Assembly (NCBI RefSeq): GCF_003205495.1
Contig: NZ_QJRX01000001.1
Coordinates: forward strand, 496,001-560,000
Direction: 5' to 3'
Source of the DNA: Aquipseudomonas alcaligenes
Lineage (GTDB): Bacteria; Pseudomonadota; Gammaproteobacteria; Pseudomonadales; Pseudomonadaceae
DNA: 64,000 bases
Below are positions 11,504-19,602 of this stretch, piece after piece; the first letter of the stretch is position 1; every line of letters begins with the position of its first letter. Below the pieces are notes generated by a model, which had not been told where the DNA came from, did no database searches, and saw nothing but the letters and a program-made list of their open reading frames with translations. The position numbers and the translations under genes are program-made.

Positions 11504-12634
11504 ATTAACGTTCCCTTTATCGATCTCAAGCGCTTGGAGCCCGGTTTCCACGCGGCACTGATGGAAAAATTCCATGCCATGACCTTGGGCGCCCAATTCA
11601 TTGGTGGTGCCGAGGTTGCGACGCTCGAAAGCCGTTTGCAGGGCGAACTGCAGGTCGCACATGCGGTGAGTTGCGCCAACGGTACTGACGCCTTGCAGCT
11701 AGCGCTGCGTGCGGTCGGCGTGGGCGAGGGCGACGTGGTGCTGGTGCCGAACGTGACCTTCTGGGCGACCTTCGAGGCGGTGGTGAACGTGGGCGCCAAG
11801 CCGGTAACGGTGGACGCTGACCTCAGCGATGGCGGCGTCTGCTTCGATGCCTTTACCCAGGCCATTCGCGAGTCCCGGCCCAAGGCAGCGCTGGTGGCCC
11901 ACCTGTACGGCTGGGGCAGCGCCCGTCTGCTCGAGCTGCGTGCGCTGTGTCGAGAACTGGGCGTGGTGCTGGTCGAGGACGGTGCCCAAGCCTTTGGTGT
12001 GCGCTACCAGGGTGAGCCCATCTACAAAGGGGCACACATCTCCACCACCTCCTTCTATCCGGCCAAGGTGCTCGGTGGTGCTGGTGACGGCGGTGCGATA
12101 TTCACCGACGACGCCGAGCTGGCCGACAAGGTCCGCCGCTTGGGCAACCACGGCCGCACCGCACACTACGGTTACGGCGATGTGGGCTGGAACTCGCGCT
12201 TGGACTCGCTGCAGGCGGCTTTCCTAAATCTGTCGCTGGATTACATTCAAGCCCGCATTGCCTCGCGACGCGAAGCCGTTGCCTTCTACCAGAAGCACCT
12301 GCCCGCCACCGGCATCCGGCTTATGAACGCGCCGGCCGGCTATGAGGAAAACGGCTACTGCAATGTCTGTCTGGTGCCGGATGCGGCCATCAAGGCCAGC
12401 CTGGAGGCTCGCCTCAAGACCGAGGGCATCGGTTTTGGCAACATCTATCCCAGTGTCATGTCCAGCCAACCGGGTGCCGCGGCCTACCACAAGGGCCACT
12501 TCGGCGGCCAGGCCGGCGAGCAGCTGTGCGCCTCGGTGCTGAACCTGCCGCTGTTCCCCTACATGAACGAAGCCGAGCTGCTGCGCGTGGTCGAAGTGGT
12601 AGGTTCGGCTCTCGGAGGTGGCAATGTCCGCTAA
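11504..12634 (+). CDS. DegT/DnrJ/EryC1 PLP aminotransferase (WbpE-like), apparent ATT start
   Basis: 376 residues if started at ATT 11504. The family usually opens with a short IPFIDLKR-like segment; here VPFIDLKRLEPG is encoded between the ATT and the TTG at 11534, so the TTG start would delete conserved sequence. The PLP lysine lies in SFYPAKVLGGAGDGGA (about K188), with DGAQAFG and CANGTDALQ as other family motifs. These enzymes transfer an amino group from glutamate to a keto-sugar nucleotide. The gene overlaps the acetyltransferase gene and is followed by a WbpB-like oxidoreductase, as in UDP-2,3-diacetamido-glucuronate synthesis, which suggests 3-amination. The 6-dehydrogenase (WbpA) of that pathway is not in the window. 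GC-rich, unlike the preceding gene. Confidence 0.85.
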   Translation: MNVPFIDLKRLEPGFHAALMEKFHAMTLGAQFIGGAEVATLESRLQGELQVAHAVSCANGTDALQLALRAVGVGEGDVVLVPNVTFWATFEAVVNVGAKPVTVDADLSDGGVCFDAFTQAIRESRPKAALVAHLYGWGSARLLELRALCRELGVVLVEDGAQAFGVRYQGEPIYKGAHISTTSFYPAKVLGGAGDGGAIFTDDAELADKVRRLGNHGRTAHYGYGDVGWNSRLDSLQAAFLNLSLDYIQARIASRREAVAFYQKHLPATGIRLMNAPAGYEENGYCNVCLVPDAAIKASLEARLKTEGIGFGNIYPSVMSSQPGAAAYHKGHFGGQAGEQLCASVLNLPLFPYMNEAELLRVVEVVGSALGGGNVR

Positions 12635-13130
12635 CGACATCTACATCCATCCCAGTGCCAATGTTTCGGACAAGGCCAGCATCGGTGCCGGTACCAAGGT
12701 CTGGATCAACGTGCAGATCCGCGAAAACGCGGTGATCGGTGAAGGCTGCATCCTGTCCAAGGACGTCTACGTCGACCACGCAGTGAAGATCGGCAGCCGC
12801 TGCAAGATCCAGAACAGCGTCTCGGTCTATAACGGTGTGGAGATCGGCGACGACGTGTTCGTCGGCCCCAACGCCTGCTTCACCAACGACAAGGTGCCGC
12901 GTGCCTTCAATGCCGACTGGAAGATCACTCCAACGCGCATCGACAATGGCGCCAGTATCGGCGCCAACGCCACCATCGTCTGCGGCATCACCATCGGCGA
13001 GTACGCCATGGTCGCCGCCGGCAGCGTGGTAACCAAGGACGTTGCGCCCTACACCCTGGTCATGGGCAACCCCGCGCGTGCGGTGGCCCGTATCGACCGC
13101 GAAGGCAATCGCGTTTCCGGAGACGTCTGA
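12624..13130 (+). CDS. Left-handed beta-helix sugar N-acetyltransferase (WbpD-like)
   Basis: A 168-residue hexapeptide-repeat protein. Repeats run through most of the length (IGAGTKVWINVQI, IGEGCILSKDVYV, IGDDVFVGPN, IGANATIVCGITIG), and NPARAVARIDREG closes the domain. The size and the DWKITPTRI insertion fit WbpD-type acetyltransferases that add acetyl from acetyl-CoA to the 3-amino group of a UDP-sugar. The ATG at 12624 sits 5 bp after GGAGG; an in-frame GTG at 12618 is part of that ribosome site. It overlaps the aminotransferase gene by 11 bp, so the pair should act in succession on the same sugar nucleotide. Confidence 0.82.
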   Translation: MSANDIYIHPSANVSDKASIGAGTKVWINVQIRENAVIGEGCILSKDVYVDHAVKIGSRCKIQNSVSVYNGVEIGDDVFVGPNACFTNDKVPRAFNADWKITPTRIDNGASIGANATIVCGITIGEYAMVAAGSVVTKDVAPYTLVMGNPARAVARIDREGNRVSGDV

Positions 13131-13134
13131 CGCC

Positions 13135-14091
13135 ATGCAAGAGAAAGTGCTCAAGGTAGGCCTGATCGGCCTCGGCAACATGGGGCGCAACCACCTGCGC
13201 GTATTGTCGATGCTCAAGGGCTTCGAGCTGGCCTTTGTCGCCGATGCCAATGCCGAGGTGGCCGCCAAGGCTGGCCAGGCGCACGGTATCCCCGGCGTGG
13301 TAGATCCCACGTCGCTGCTGGCTGAGGTCGATGCGGTGGTGATCTGCACGCCGACCGTTACCCACGCGGACTACATTCGCCAGGCCGCCGCCCATGTGAA
13401 GAACATCTTCGTCGAGAAGCCGCTGGCCGCCACCCTGGAAGAGGCGCAGGAGATCGCGGCTTTCGCCCGCGAGAAGGGGCTCAACGTGCAGGTGGGCTTC
13501 ATCGAGCGCTTCAACCCGGCAGTGCAGGCGCTGAAGAGCGTGCTCGACCGTACCGAGCGCGTCATCAGTCTGGACTTCACCCGCACCAACAAGGTCAGCT
13601 CGCGAATCACCGATGTCGACGTTGTCACCGACCTGATGATCCACGACATCGACTTGGCCTTGTACCTCAACGGTCCGGCCCAGTCGGTAGCCGCCCACGG
13701 CTTCGCCCACGGCAGCATGATCGACTTCGCTTCGGCCCTCATCACTCACGAGAACGGCCAGTTCTCGCGCATCCAGGCCAGCCGCGTGACGGACAAGAAA
13801 ATCCGTCAGATCGAAGGCACCTGCGTCGACATGTTCGTCGACTGCGACCTGCTGCGTAAGGAAATCCTGATCAACCGCCAGGCCGAGGCGCGTGACAGCG
13901 GTAGCCTGCCTTATGCAGTTTCCGCCATACAGGAAACTGTTGCCGTGCCGCCGCAAGAGGCGCTGCTCACCGAACTGCAGGCGTTCATGGCCAGCTGCCG
14001 CCAGTCGGGAAAAGGGTGGGTTCCGGGAGTCGACGCTGGCGTCGATGCAATGAAGATCTGTGCACAAATTCAAGCGGCGGTTCAGGCATGA
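13135..14091 (+). CDS. Gfo/Idh/MocA family oxidoreductase (WbpB-like)
   Basis: A 318-residue NAD(P)-dependent dehydrogenase. The Rossmann motif is GLIGLGNMGRNHLR (from residue 8), followed by the family EKP motif in VEKPLAATLEEA (about residue 88) and DLMIHDIDLALYL, with the H-D pair of the catalytic region (about residue 166). WbpB-type enzymes oxidise the 3-hydroxyl of UDP-GlcNAc uronate to the keto form used by the WbpE aminotransferase, matching its neighbours. The ATG at 13135 is 4 bp after the acetyltransferase stop; the longer frame to 13042 would lie inside that gene. The stop overlaps the next start (ATGA). The substrate is inferred from context. Confidence 0.82.
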   Translation: MQEKVLKVGLIGLGNMGRNHLRVLSMLKGFELAFVADANAEVAAKAGQAHGIPGVVDPTSLLAEVDAVVICTPTVTHADYIRQAAAHVKNIFVEKPLAATLEEAQEIAAFAREKGLNVQVGFIERFNPAVQALKSVLDRTERVISLDFTRTNKVSSRITDVDVVTDLMIHDIDLALYLNGPAQSVAAHGFAHGSMIDFASALITHENGQFSRIQASRVTDKKIRQIEGTCVDMFVDCDLLRKEILINRQAEARDSGSLPYAVSAIQETVAVPPQEALLTELQAFMASCRQSGKGWVPGVDAGVDAMKICAQIQAAVQA

Positions 14092-15065
14092 CGATTCGAG
14101 AAGGTTTCGCGGGCAAGGGCGTTCTGGTTACCGGTGGCGCCGGTTTTATCGGCAGTCACTTGGTTGATCGGCTGCTGGCCGAAGGCGCCGCGCACGTGGT
14201 GGTGATCGACAACCTATTCGTCGGTTCCGAAGACAACCTGGCCGAGGCCCTGGCCAGCGGCAAGGCCACCTTCTACCGCGACGACGCGGAGCTGAGTACC
14301 AGCCTGGAGTATATCTTTGCCAACCACGCCATCGACGTGGTGTTCAACTGCGCTACCAAGGCGCTGAACTACTCCTTTCTCAACCCCGCCAACGCCTTCG
14401 ACACCAACGTCAAGGTGGTGCTGAACCTGCTCGAACTGCAACGCCGCGGGCTGTTCAAGACCCTCTGCCACTTCTCCACCTCGGAGGTGTATGGCTCGGC
14501 GGTGTACGAACCGATGGACGAGGCCCATCCGCGTAACCCCACCACCACCTACGCCGCCGGCAAGGCCGCGGCCGACCTGGCAGTGGAAAGCTATGTGCGC
14601 ATGTTCGGCGTGGATGCCTACATCGTTCGCCCGTTCAACAACTATGGCCCACGGCAGAACCACAAGGGTATGCTGGCCGGGGTGATCCCGATCACCGCCG
14701 TGCGCCTGCTCACCGGCGGCACCCCGGAAATCCACGGTGAAGGGACCCAGAGCCGTGACTTCATCTACGTCCACGACACCGTGGACGCAGTGGTGAAACT
14801 GCACGACGTGCTGCCGTCCGGCGAAACGGTGAACATCTCCACCGATAACCAGACCACCATCAACGAGCTGATTCCGCGCATATGTGCCCACTACGGCTAC
14901 ACCGGCGAAATCCTGCGCAAGCCCGCGCGCCATTCCGACGTGCTGTCGCACAATGCCAGCAATGAGAGGGTGAAGGGGCTGATTCAGTACCGCCTGACCC
15001 CGTTCGAGCAGGGCCTGGCCGAAACCCTCGACTGGTACACCCATCTGATCGGAAAACGCGCATGA
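14088..15065 (+). CDS. NAD-dependent sugar epimerase/dehydratase (extended SDR)
   Basis: A 325-residue extended SDR. It has GGAGFIGSHLVDRL (about residue 15), FSTSEVYGS, an active-site YAAGK (Y-x-x-x-K), and RPFNNYGPRQ plus SRDFIYVHDTVD, typical of UDP-glucose 4-epimerase/4,6-dehydratase relatives. STSE in place of a TDE triad leaves epimerase versus 4,6-dehydratase open. It overlaps the oxidoreductase upstream and the second aminotransferase downstream by 4 bp each (ATGA). The pairing suggests that it makes a 4-keto sugar for that aminotransferase; this is inference. Confidence 0.75.
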   Translation: MTIREGFAGKGVLVTGGAGFIGSHLVDRLLAEGAAHVVVIDNLFVGSEDNLAEALASGKATFYRDDAELSTSLEYIFANHAIDVVFNCATKALNYSFLNPANAFDTNVKVVLNLLELQRRGLFKTLCHFSTSEVYGSAVYEPMDEAHPRNPTTTYAAGKAAADLAVESYVRMFGVDAYIVRPFNNYGPRQNHKGMLAGVIPITAVRLLTGGTPEIHGEGTQSRDFIYVHDTVDAVVKLHDVLPSGETVNISTDNQTTINELIPRICAHYGYTGEILRKPARHSDVLSHNASNERVKGLIQYRLTPFEQGLAETLDWYTHLIGKRA

Positions 15066-16159
15066 GCCAGATCCGTTTGATGAAGCCCTATATCGGCTTC
15101 GATGAAGTCGAAGCCGATATGCGGGCAATCTTTGACAGTGGCATCTTCACCCGTGGCCAGCACGTAGAGGCGTTTCGCAAAGAAATTTGCGCCTATACCG
15201 GCGCGCGCCACACACATCTGGCCACTTCTGCCACTACTGCTCTGAGCGTCTGCCTGAAGCTGATAGGTATCGAGCCTGGAGACGAGGTGATCGTCTCAGA
15301 TTTCTCCTTCCCTGCAACTGCAAACGTTGTCGAGGATCTGGGGGCGCGTCCGGTTTTTGCTGATGTATCGCTCGACACCTACAACATGCTCCCCAGTGCA
15401 TTGCGCGCTTGCATGAGTGAAAAAACCAAAGCTGTTATCGCTGTTGATGCGTTTGGTAATCCCAGCGGAATGCATGAAATCGCTGCAATCTGCAAAGAGC
15501 ACAGTGTGCCGTTTATCGAGGATGCTGCTTGTGCTATCGGCAGCAGTGAACTCGGCGTCAAAGTGGGCAATATTGCCGATCTGACCTGCTTCAGCTTTCA
15601 CCCGCGCAAGCTCTTGACGACGGGCGAGGGCGGCGCGATTACAACCAATAACGATGATTGGTCTGCATGGTTTGACGTGAAGCTCAATCATGGAGCCAGT
15701 GGCATGTTGGGCTACGGCTTGGACTTTATCGAGCAGGGCTACAACTACCGTCTTTCTGAACCCCAGGCGCTGATGGGGCGTGTGCAGTTGCGCAAGTTGG
15801 ATGCAATTGTCGCTGAACGGAATGAAATTCGTGCAACCTATGTGAGTCTTCTGGAGAGGGCGGGGTTTGTGCCACAGGTCCGCAATGTCGACGTTGTGCA
15901 CAATGTGCAATCTCTAGTTTTCCGGGTGCCGACGGGGATGAGCCGCGATGAGCTGATCCGTGGTTTGCGTGAAGACGGTATCGAAACCACAATCGGAACC
16001 TACTGTTTGAGTGGCACCACCTACTACCGTCAGCGGTATTCAGACGTGCAACCGAACGCAGCGCGTTTGCAGAAAGAGACCATCACTCTGCCGTGTTACC
16101 AAGGTGTGGATGTGGAACGCGTTTGCTCTGCGATCTTGCGTCGGAGCAATGCCGAGTGA
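15062..16159 (+). CDS. DegT/DnrJ/EryC1 PLP aminotransferase (second)
   Basis: A 365-residue aminotransferase. The PLP lysine is K183 in FHPRKLLTTGEGG, with IEDAACAIGS and TSATTALSVCLKL as family motifs. It starts at an ATG that overlaps the SDR stop and ends overlapping the GTG of the formyltransferase, so SDR, aminotransferase and formyltransferase are coupled. That order suggests keto-sugar formation, amination and N-formylation. Codon choice shifts in this gene from GC-rich to more mixed third positions, marking a second composition boundary in the cluster. Position of amination (C3 or C4) cannot be read from sequence. Confidence 0.85.
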   Translation: MSQIRLMKPYIGFDEVEADMRAIFDSGIFTRGQHVEAFRKEICAYTGARHTHLATSATTALSVCLKLIGIEPGDEVIVSDFSFPATANVVEDLGARPVFADVSLDTYNMLPSALRACMSEKTKAVIAVDAFGNPSGMHEIAAICKEHSVPFIEDAACAIGSSELGVKVGNIADLTCFSFHPRKLLTTGEGGAITTNNDDWSAWFDVKLNHGASGMLGYGLDFIEQGYNYRLSEPQALMGRVQLRKLDAIVAERNEIRATYVSLLERAGFVPQVRNVDVVHNVQSLVFRVPTGMSRDELIRGLREDGIETTIGTYCLSGTTYYRQRYSDVQPNAARLQKETITLPCYQGVDVERVCSAILRRSNAE

Positions 16160-17061
16160 CCGATGCTGTAGTGTTCATGGGCAGTAAGGCGGCGGGATTG
16201 TTGTTGTGCGAGGCCATCTGCCAAATGTTGCACGGCAGCCTTGCTGCGATAATTTGCCCCGATGATTCTCAGGATGCGCGTTCCGAGTTGCCGGGCTTTC
16301 GTTCGCTGGCTGAGCGTCATGGGGTTCCGCTTAAGGTGGTCGCAACGCGAGCCGAAACATTGCGCTGGTTGGATCATTACCAAGCACGTCTAGCGTTCGT
16401 GCACGGTTGGTACCAGATCATTCCGGTGGATGGACCTTGTGATTTCTACGGCTTTCATTATTCATCTCTTCCCAAATATCGCGGTAATGCGCCTCTCGTG
16501 TGGCAGATCATTAACGGTGAGCCTGCAATCGGAGTGAGTTTTTTCCGCTTCAGTGAGGGGATGGATGAAGGGCTGCTGGTTGGGCAGGCGAGCGTCGAGC
16601 TGGCCACTGATGAGACTATTGGCGATGCCTTGAATAAGGCAAACGCGCTTATGCTTGAGCTTGCAGCACGATATGTACCGCAGGTTATAGGCGGTATTGC
16701 GAAGCTCTATCCGCAGCCAGCCGAAGAGGCTTCTTACTGCGGCCTCAGACGCCCTGAAGATGGTCTTATTGACTGGCGTGCCCCGGCTGAGCGAGTGCAT
16801 GATTTCATCCGCGCTCAAACCCACCCCTATCCGGGTGCATACACGCGACTAGAGGGTGGCGGTGCACTTCGAGTCTGGCGCTGTGCGCTCGAACCTAGGC
16901 GCTTTTACGGGACTCCCGGTAGTGTGGTTGAGGTTTCCACCGATTGGGTCGTAGTGGCCTGCGGGGAAGGAGCGGTGCGGTTGCTCAGTGTGGCGCTGGA
17001 TGGTGCTGCAGAGGTTTCGGCACCACAGGTACTCAGGTCATTGAAGACGAGGCTTATATGA
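16156..17061 (+). CDS. Sugar N-formyltransferase-like protein (first)
   Basis: A 301-residue protein of the formyl_trans_N family, related to methionyl-tRNA formyltransferase and sugar N-formyltransferases. Signature HYSSLPKYRGNAPLVW starts near residue 101 and the catalytic-Asp region reads EGMDEGLL (D137); an Fmt-type C-terminal region follows (WRAPAERVHDFIRA). The N-x-H of the usual N-H-D triad is replaced by G-F-H (residues 99-101). The GTG start at 16156 overlaps the aminotransferase stop (GTGA); a longer frame from 16093 lies inside that gene. Expected reaction: formyl from N10-formyl-THF to a 4-amino (or 3-amino) sugar nucleotide. The altered triad leaves activity in doubt. Confidence 0.78.
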   Translation: MTDAVVFMGSKAAGLLLCEAICQMLHGSLAAIICPDDSQDARSELPGFRSLAERHGVPLKVVATRAETLRWLDHYQARLAFVHGWYQIIPVDGPCDFYGFHYSSLPKYRGNAPLVWQIINGEPAIGVSFFRFSEGMDEGLLVGQASVELATDETIGDALNKANALMLELAARYVPQVIGGIAKLYPQPAEEASYCGLRRPEDGLIDWRAPAERVHDFIRAQTHPYPGAYTRLEGGGALRVWRCALEPRRFYGTPGSVVEVSTDWVVVACGEGAVRLLSVALDGAAEVSAPQVLRSLKTRLI

Positions 17062-17801
17062 CGGCCACCCGCTGCCGTACGTTTTCCACGGTTTCGTGTA
17101 TCAATATGAATGATCCAGATTCGTGGGAAGATAAAGTATTTCTCACCTTCGATATCGATTGGGCGCACGATGAAGTGCTGGCTGATTGTATTGATCTGGT
17201 TGAGCAGGCAGACGTTCCCGCAACATGGTTTGTTACCCACGAGACACCGCTGCTCGCGAGGCTGCGCGCCAATCCTAAGTTCGAATTGGGTATACACCCA
17301 AATTTCAACTTTCTCTTCAATCTGCAAACTCAGGCGGGCTCCTCTGCGGAGGAGGTGCTAGAGCGGACAATGGCGCTAGTGCCCGATGCAACCGCTGTAC
17401 GCAGCCATCACATGACGCAGAGCTCAACCTTGCTGAGTTTGTTCCGCAGCAAGGGCCTGACCCACGACTGTAATCATTTTATCCCAATGACCGCAGGCAT
17501 CACTCTCAAACCATGGTTGCTATGGAATGACATGTTGCGAGTTCCCTATTCATGGGAGGACGACATCATGTGCATTTACGGTCAACGGCAGAGTCTTCCC
17601 GATATTGGTGAGTTGCTGGGGCGGGATGGGCTGATGGTTTTCGATTTTCATCCTATTCATGTCTATCTAAACACCGAAAACCTGCAACGCTACGAGCGCA
17701 CGCGTTCTCTACATTGTCAGCCGGGCGAGCTAATTCAAGAGCGATTTTCTGGTTCTGGTGCGCGTCAGTGGCTTCTTGAACTTCTGGAATCTTCCCATTG
17801 A
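17058..17801 (+). CDS. Polysaccharide deacetylase-like protein (WbmS-like)
   Basis: A 247-residue protein resembling the deacetylase-like family seen in some O-antigen clusters (Bordetella WbmS, from memory). Candidate metal/catalytic residues lie in FLTFDIDWAHDEVL (about residue 30), TWFVTHETPLL, ELGIHPNFNF and VRSHHMTQS, following the order of NodB-type motifs but not their exact text. No signal peptide is visible, so it probably acts in the cytoplasm on sugar nucleotides or lipid-linked intermediates. ATG 17058 overlaps the formyltransferase stop; a second ATG at 17106 is possible. The TTG of the next gene overlaps this stop. Deacetylation before formylation is one possible role. Confidence 0.6.
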   Translation: MTATRCRTFSTVSCINMNDPDSWEDKVFLTFDIDWAHDEVLADCIDLVEQADVPATWFVTHETPLLARLRANPKFELGIHPNFNFLFNLQTQAGSSAEEVLERTMALVPDATAVRSHHMTQSSTLLSLFRSKGLTHDCNHFIPMTAGITLKPWLLWNDMLRVPYSWEDDIMCIYGQRQSLPDIGELLGRDGLMVFDFHPIHVYLNTENLQRYERTRSLHCQPGELIQERFSGSGARQWLLELLESSH

Positions 17802-18796
17802 ATACTGTTGCATCTGTTGATGATTGCATGATGGTGCTCGAAGATGATCCTACTGCTATTGGCTGGGATGAATTTGTTGAGAGCTCCAACGAAGGAACGA
17901 TTTTTCATCAATTACGTTTCCTGCGTTATCATGGAGACCGGTTTTCTGGTTGCGAGCATTTTCTTTCTATTCAGCGAAAAAACAAGCGAATTGGAGTTTG
18001 GCCGCTAGCATTCGTGGAGCGTGACGGCGAGCTTTGCGCGCTGTCGCCTTACGGTGCGAGCTATGGTGGTCCTGCGCTTCGAGAGGCGCTTGGCTTGTCT
18101 GCTTGTAGAGATGTGATTGGTGCGGCGCTCGCATATGTTGTAAGCGCTGGTGCCAGAGAGTTCCGTGTGACTCTGCCGCTGCGTGCCTGTAGTCGTGTTT
18201 ATACTGAAACATTCCGCTTTGCACTCATGGAGGCGGGGTTTTCCTGTGTAAATCGAGATATATCTAGCGTTATCCCTCTTGATCCTAATCTCCCGGAGTT
18301 TGCTCAGGTGGCATCTCACCGAGCCGAGTGGGAGCGGCGGGCGCGCAAAGCAGCCAAGTCCGGTGTCACGATTCGTAGGAATCCGCCTATCGAGGATTTT
18401 TGGGAAGTTCTGGATGTGACCTTTGCCAAGCATGGCAGAAGCCCGACGCATAGCTTTGAAGAGTTGCAGTGGCTTGCGAGGGAGTTGCCAGAAAGTATTC
18501 TCTTTTCTTGCGCGTATCTTGCCGGAAAACCTGTGGCCAGTGTTTGCTATTTTGTGCAGAATCGGCGTGTGGTTGGAACATTTTATCTTTGCCAAGATCC
18601 AGAATATCAGGCGACCCAGGCGCAATCGGCATTGCTACTTGATGGCTTTCGGCATGCGCAAGAGTTGGGGTTTATGTGGATGGATTTAGGAACTTCATCG
18701 GTACAAATGAAGGCCTATGACTCCATTTTTCGCTTCAAAGAAACATTGGGGGCAGTAGGTCAATTCCGTGAGACATATTTGCTGAGGCTTGAGTAG
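17798..18796 (+). CDS. FemAB/GNAT-like acyltransferase
   Basis: A 332-residue protein of the FemAB-like GNAT group found in exopolysaccharide clusters. Two GNAT-like halves are suggested; the second has AYLAGKPVASVCYFVQNRR, then ATQAQSALLLDGFRHAQELG and the MDLGTSSVQMKAYDSIFRFKE ending typical of this family (the last stretch, about residues 297-315). An RKAAKSGVTIRR basic patch precedes it. Relatives transfer aminoacyl or acyl groups, often to amino sugars or cell-wall peptides. Start is TTG 17798 overlapping the upstream stop (TTGA); ATG 17828 is the alternative and would remove ten residues. Its site between two formyltransferase genes suggests N-acylation of the same amino sugar. Confidence 0.62.
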   Translation: MNTVASVDDCMMVLEDDPTAIGWDEFVESSNEGTIFHQLRFLRYHGDRFSGCEHFLSIQRKNKRIGVWPLAFVERDGELCALSPYGASYGGPALREALGLSACRDVIGAALAYVVSAGAREFRVTLPLRACSRVYTETFRFALMEAGFSCVNRDISSVIPLDPNLPEFAQVASHRAEWERRARKAAKSGVTIRRNPPIEDFWEVLDVTFAKHGRSPTHSFEELQWLARELPESILFSCAYLAGKPVASVCYFVQNRRVVGTFYLCQDPEYQATQAQSALLLDGFRHAQELGFMWMDLGTSSVQMKAYDSIFRFKETLGAVGQFRETYLLRLE

Positions 18797-19593
18797 TGAT
18801 AACGCTGCTAACGACTTTGGAGGCGGGCTCTGACTTGCTCAAGGTGGTTGAGAGGACAGGATTAATATCTAGCGTATTGCGCTCTCGCGAAGAGCTTGAG
18901 CAAGTCAGCGATGCTAGTGTGTTGCTCATAAACTGGCCTTATATCTTGCGCGAAGACTTTATTAGTCGGCAGCGGGTTGTTCTCAATGTGCATAATTCGC
19001 TGCTTCCTAGGTATCGAGGAAGGCATGCCTTTACATGGGCCATTCTTAACGGTGAGACCCAGTTGGGATTCTCTCTGCATGAGGTAGTGGCTGAGGTTGA
19101 TGCTGGAGCTGTTTTGGCTCAGGTCGCTTTTAGTTTGGGTTTCGATGAGGATGTTAATGACGCCTTCAGTCGAGGCGCAGTCTTACTTCGTGAGTGGTTG
19201 CCGTCAGTGCTGATTGAGTGGGCGAGCGGACGTTTGGTGGCGCAACCACAAGACGAGACTTGCTCAAGTCTGTTTCGCAGGCGCCATGCTCAAGACAATT
19301 TTTTGGTTTCTTTTGATCGCGCGGAGAAAGTCAGAGACTTTGTTCGGGCTGTGGCACCGCCGTATACGCAGGGAGCTATGTGCCATACAGCAACCGGAGA
19401 AATACTGCACTTCTGCTCTTCTGAAGTGGTCGATGATGCTGCAAGTACTGGTGCGCCAGGTTGCATCCTGAAAGTTGATGAGCAAGGGCTGTTTGTTGCC
19501 TGTGCTCAGGGAGTGGTTCGTCTCGTTCCCGTGGAGGCTGGATTACTAGCTGGACTACAGGCTGGAGATTCGCTTGTGGTAGCCGCACTTTGA
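18796..19593 (+). CDS. Sugar N-formyltransferase-like protein (second)
   Basis: A 265-residue formyltransferase-family protein shorter than the first. It keeps the canonical catalytic asparagine and histidine in VLNVHNSLLPRYRGRHAFTW (about residue 63-82) and the aspartate in EVDAGAVLAQ (about 102). The C-terminal half has an Fmt-like RAEKVRDFVRAVAPPY segment (about residue 175). The start is GTG 18796, sharing a base with the upstream TAG stop (TAGTG). With the complete N-H-D set, this is the better candidate for active sugar N-formylation using N10-formyl-THF. Wzx follows after 9 bp. Confidence 0.78.
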   Translation: MITLLTTLEAGSDLLKVVERTGLISSVLRSREELEQVSDASVLLINWPYILREDFISRQRVVLNVHNSLLPRYRGRHAFTWAILNGETQLGFSLHEVVAEVDAGAVLAQVAFSLGFDEDVNDAFSRGAVLLREWLPSVLIEWASGRLVAQPQDETCSSLFRRRHAQDNFLVSFDRAEKVRDFVRAVAPPYTQGAMCHTATGEILHFCSSEVVDDAASTGAPGCILKVDEQGLFVACAQGVVRLVPVEAGLLAGLQAGDSLVVAAL

Positions 19594-19602
19594 GCCGTTT
19601 TC

